Assembly: GCA_022566435.1 (NCBI GenBank)
Contig: JADFIX010000306.1
Span: forward strand, 1 to 5,830
From: Planctomycetota bacterium
GTDB taxonomy: Bacteria; Planctomycetota; Phycisphaerae; UBA1845
Length of the DNA stretch: 5,830 nt
Direction of reading: 5' to 3'
Shown piece after piece: positions 5,745-5,830 of the stretch. The translations under genes were made by a program, and so were the position numbers. A model generated the notes under the pieces. The model did no database searches and was not told the DNA's origin. It saw only the letters and a list, made by a program, of their open reading frames with translations. The stretch's first letter is position 1. Each line of letters starts with the position of its first letter.

Positions 5745-5830
5745 TCATCCGTGTCCTCCTCCTCCTCCTCCGCCGCCGAAAAAGGATGAAGAGGACGAGC
5801 CGGTGGATATGCCGGTTCCACGCGTAAGCC
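5745..5830 (-). CDS. Possible C-terminal end of a minus-strand gene with Gly-rich tail (partial)
   Basis: I do not recognise this protein. Reading in from the right edge on the minus strand, one frame gives LTRGTGISTGSSSSSFF, eight glycines, HG and a TGA stop at 5747-5745. A Ser/Gly-rich tail ending directly in a stop, followed 30 bases later by the extragenic hairpin, fits the end of a gene convergent with the thioesterase. Two other frames are also open. A plus-strand frame from 5632 to the edge reads eight prolines then KKDEEDEPVDMPVPRVS, with only a GTG (5647) inside the repeat motif as an early start. A minus-strand Glu-rich frame would run 125 bases into the thioesterase gene. The short tract cannot settle which is real. 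Confidence 0.3.
   Translation of the reverse strand, partial: LTRGTGISTGSSSSSFFGGGGGGGGHG

Noticed and set aside
5571..5789. 72-codon plus-strand ORF whose ATG overlaps the thioesterase stop (ATGA)
   Set aside because: The overlap looks like translational coupling. However, the frame runs through the repeat motif and hairpin and ends in a Ser run read from the CCT tract, with no recognisable protein features.
5450..5821. 123-codon minus-strand ORF with a Glu/Asp-rich stretch
   Set aside because: It overlaps the thioesterase gene by 125 bases, passes through the extragenic hairpin, and its acidic run is only the complement of the CCT tract.

Overview
The window is GC-rich (roughly 60 % by eye) bacterial chromosome with five well-supported genes. 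There are no tRNA or rRNA genes, no CRISPR array, no insertion-sequence transposase and no phage genes. The lineage is uncertain. Short repetitive motifs between the genes, such as an ACCGCGAGCG...GCGACCGG-type motif and a CACAAAGGCACAAAGACAC-type inverted repeat, remind me of planctomycete-like environmental genomes. That is recollection, not a database match.

Layout: (1) Positions 1-1065, plus strand: the C-terminal part of a polytopic GT-C-type membrane glycosyltransferase whose N-terminus lies before the window. (2) Positions 1066-1408: a 343-bp convergent gap with an A-rich patch, a 23-bp imperfect inverted repeat pair enclosing a 16-bp perfect palindrome, a dispersed-looking motif and a weak hairpin. 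(3) Positions 4145 down to 1409, minus strand: a compact three-gene Mla/MCE lipid-transport operon in the order permease (mlaE), ATPase (mlaF), MCE substrate-binding protein (mlaD). mlaF and mlaD overlap by ATGA. (4) Positions 4146-4275: the divergent promoter region. A TTGACA-type promoter faces the mla operon, and a weaker one facing right would give an almost leaderless message. (5) Positions 4276-5067, plus strand: a DPM1-like family 2 glycosyltransferase (polyprenyl-phosphate sugar synthase). (6) Positions 5182-5574, plus strand: a YciA-like hotdog acyl-CoA thioesterase with a strong Shine-Dalgarno. A perfect-looking hairpin and three GGCGTGG repeats lie in front of it. (7) Positions 5575-5830: a repeat-like motif, a 40-nt hairpin, and a low-complexity CCT/CCG (AGG/CGG) tract that may be the Gly-rich C-terminal end of a minus-strand gene.

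Biology: the theme is the cell envelope. MlaEFD forms an inner-membrane ABC complex that moves phospholipids between membranes. The DPM1-like enzyme would make a lipid-linked sugar donor. The GT-C enzyme at the left edge belongs to a class that commonly uses such donors on the outer face of the membrane. The thioesterase fits acyl-CoA turnover. I see no clearly new multi-gene system. The most unusual content is the non-coding repeat structure in the gaps and the unresolved reading frame at the right edge.
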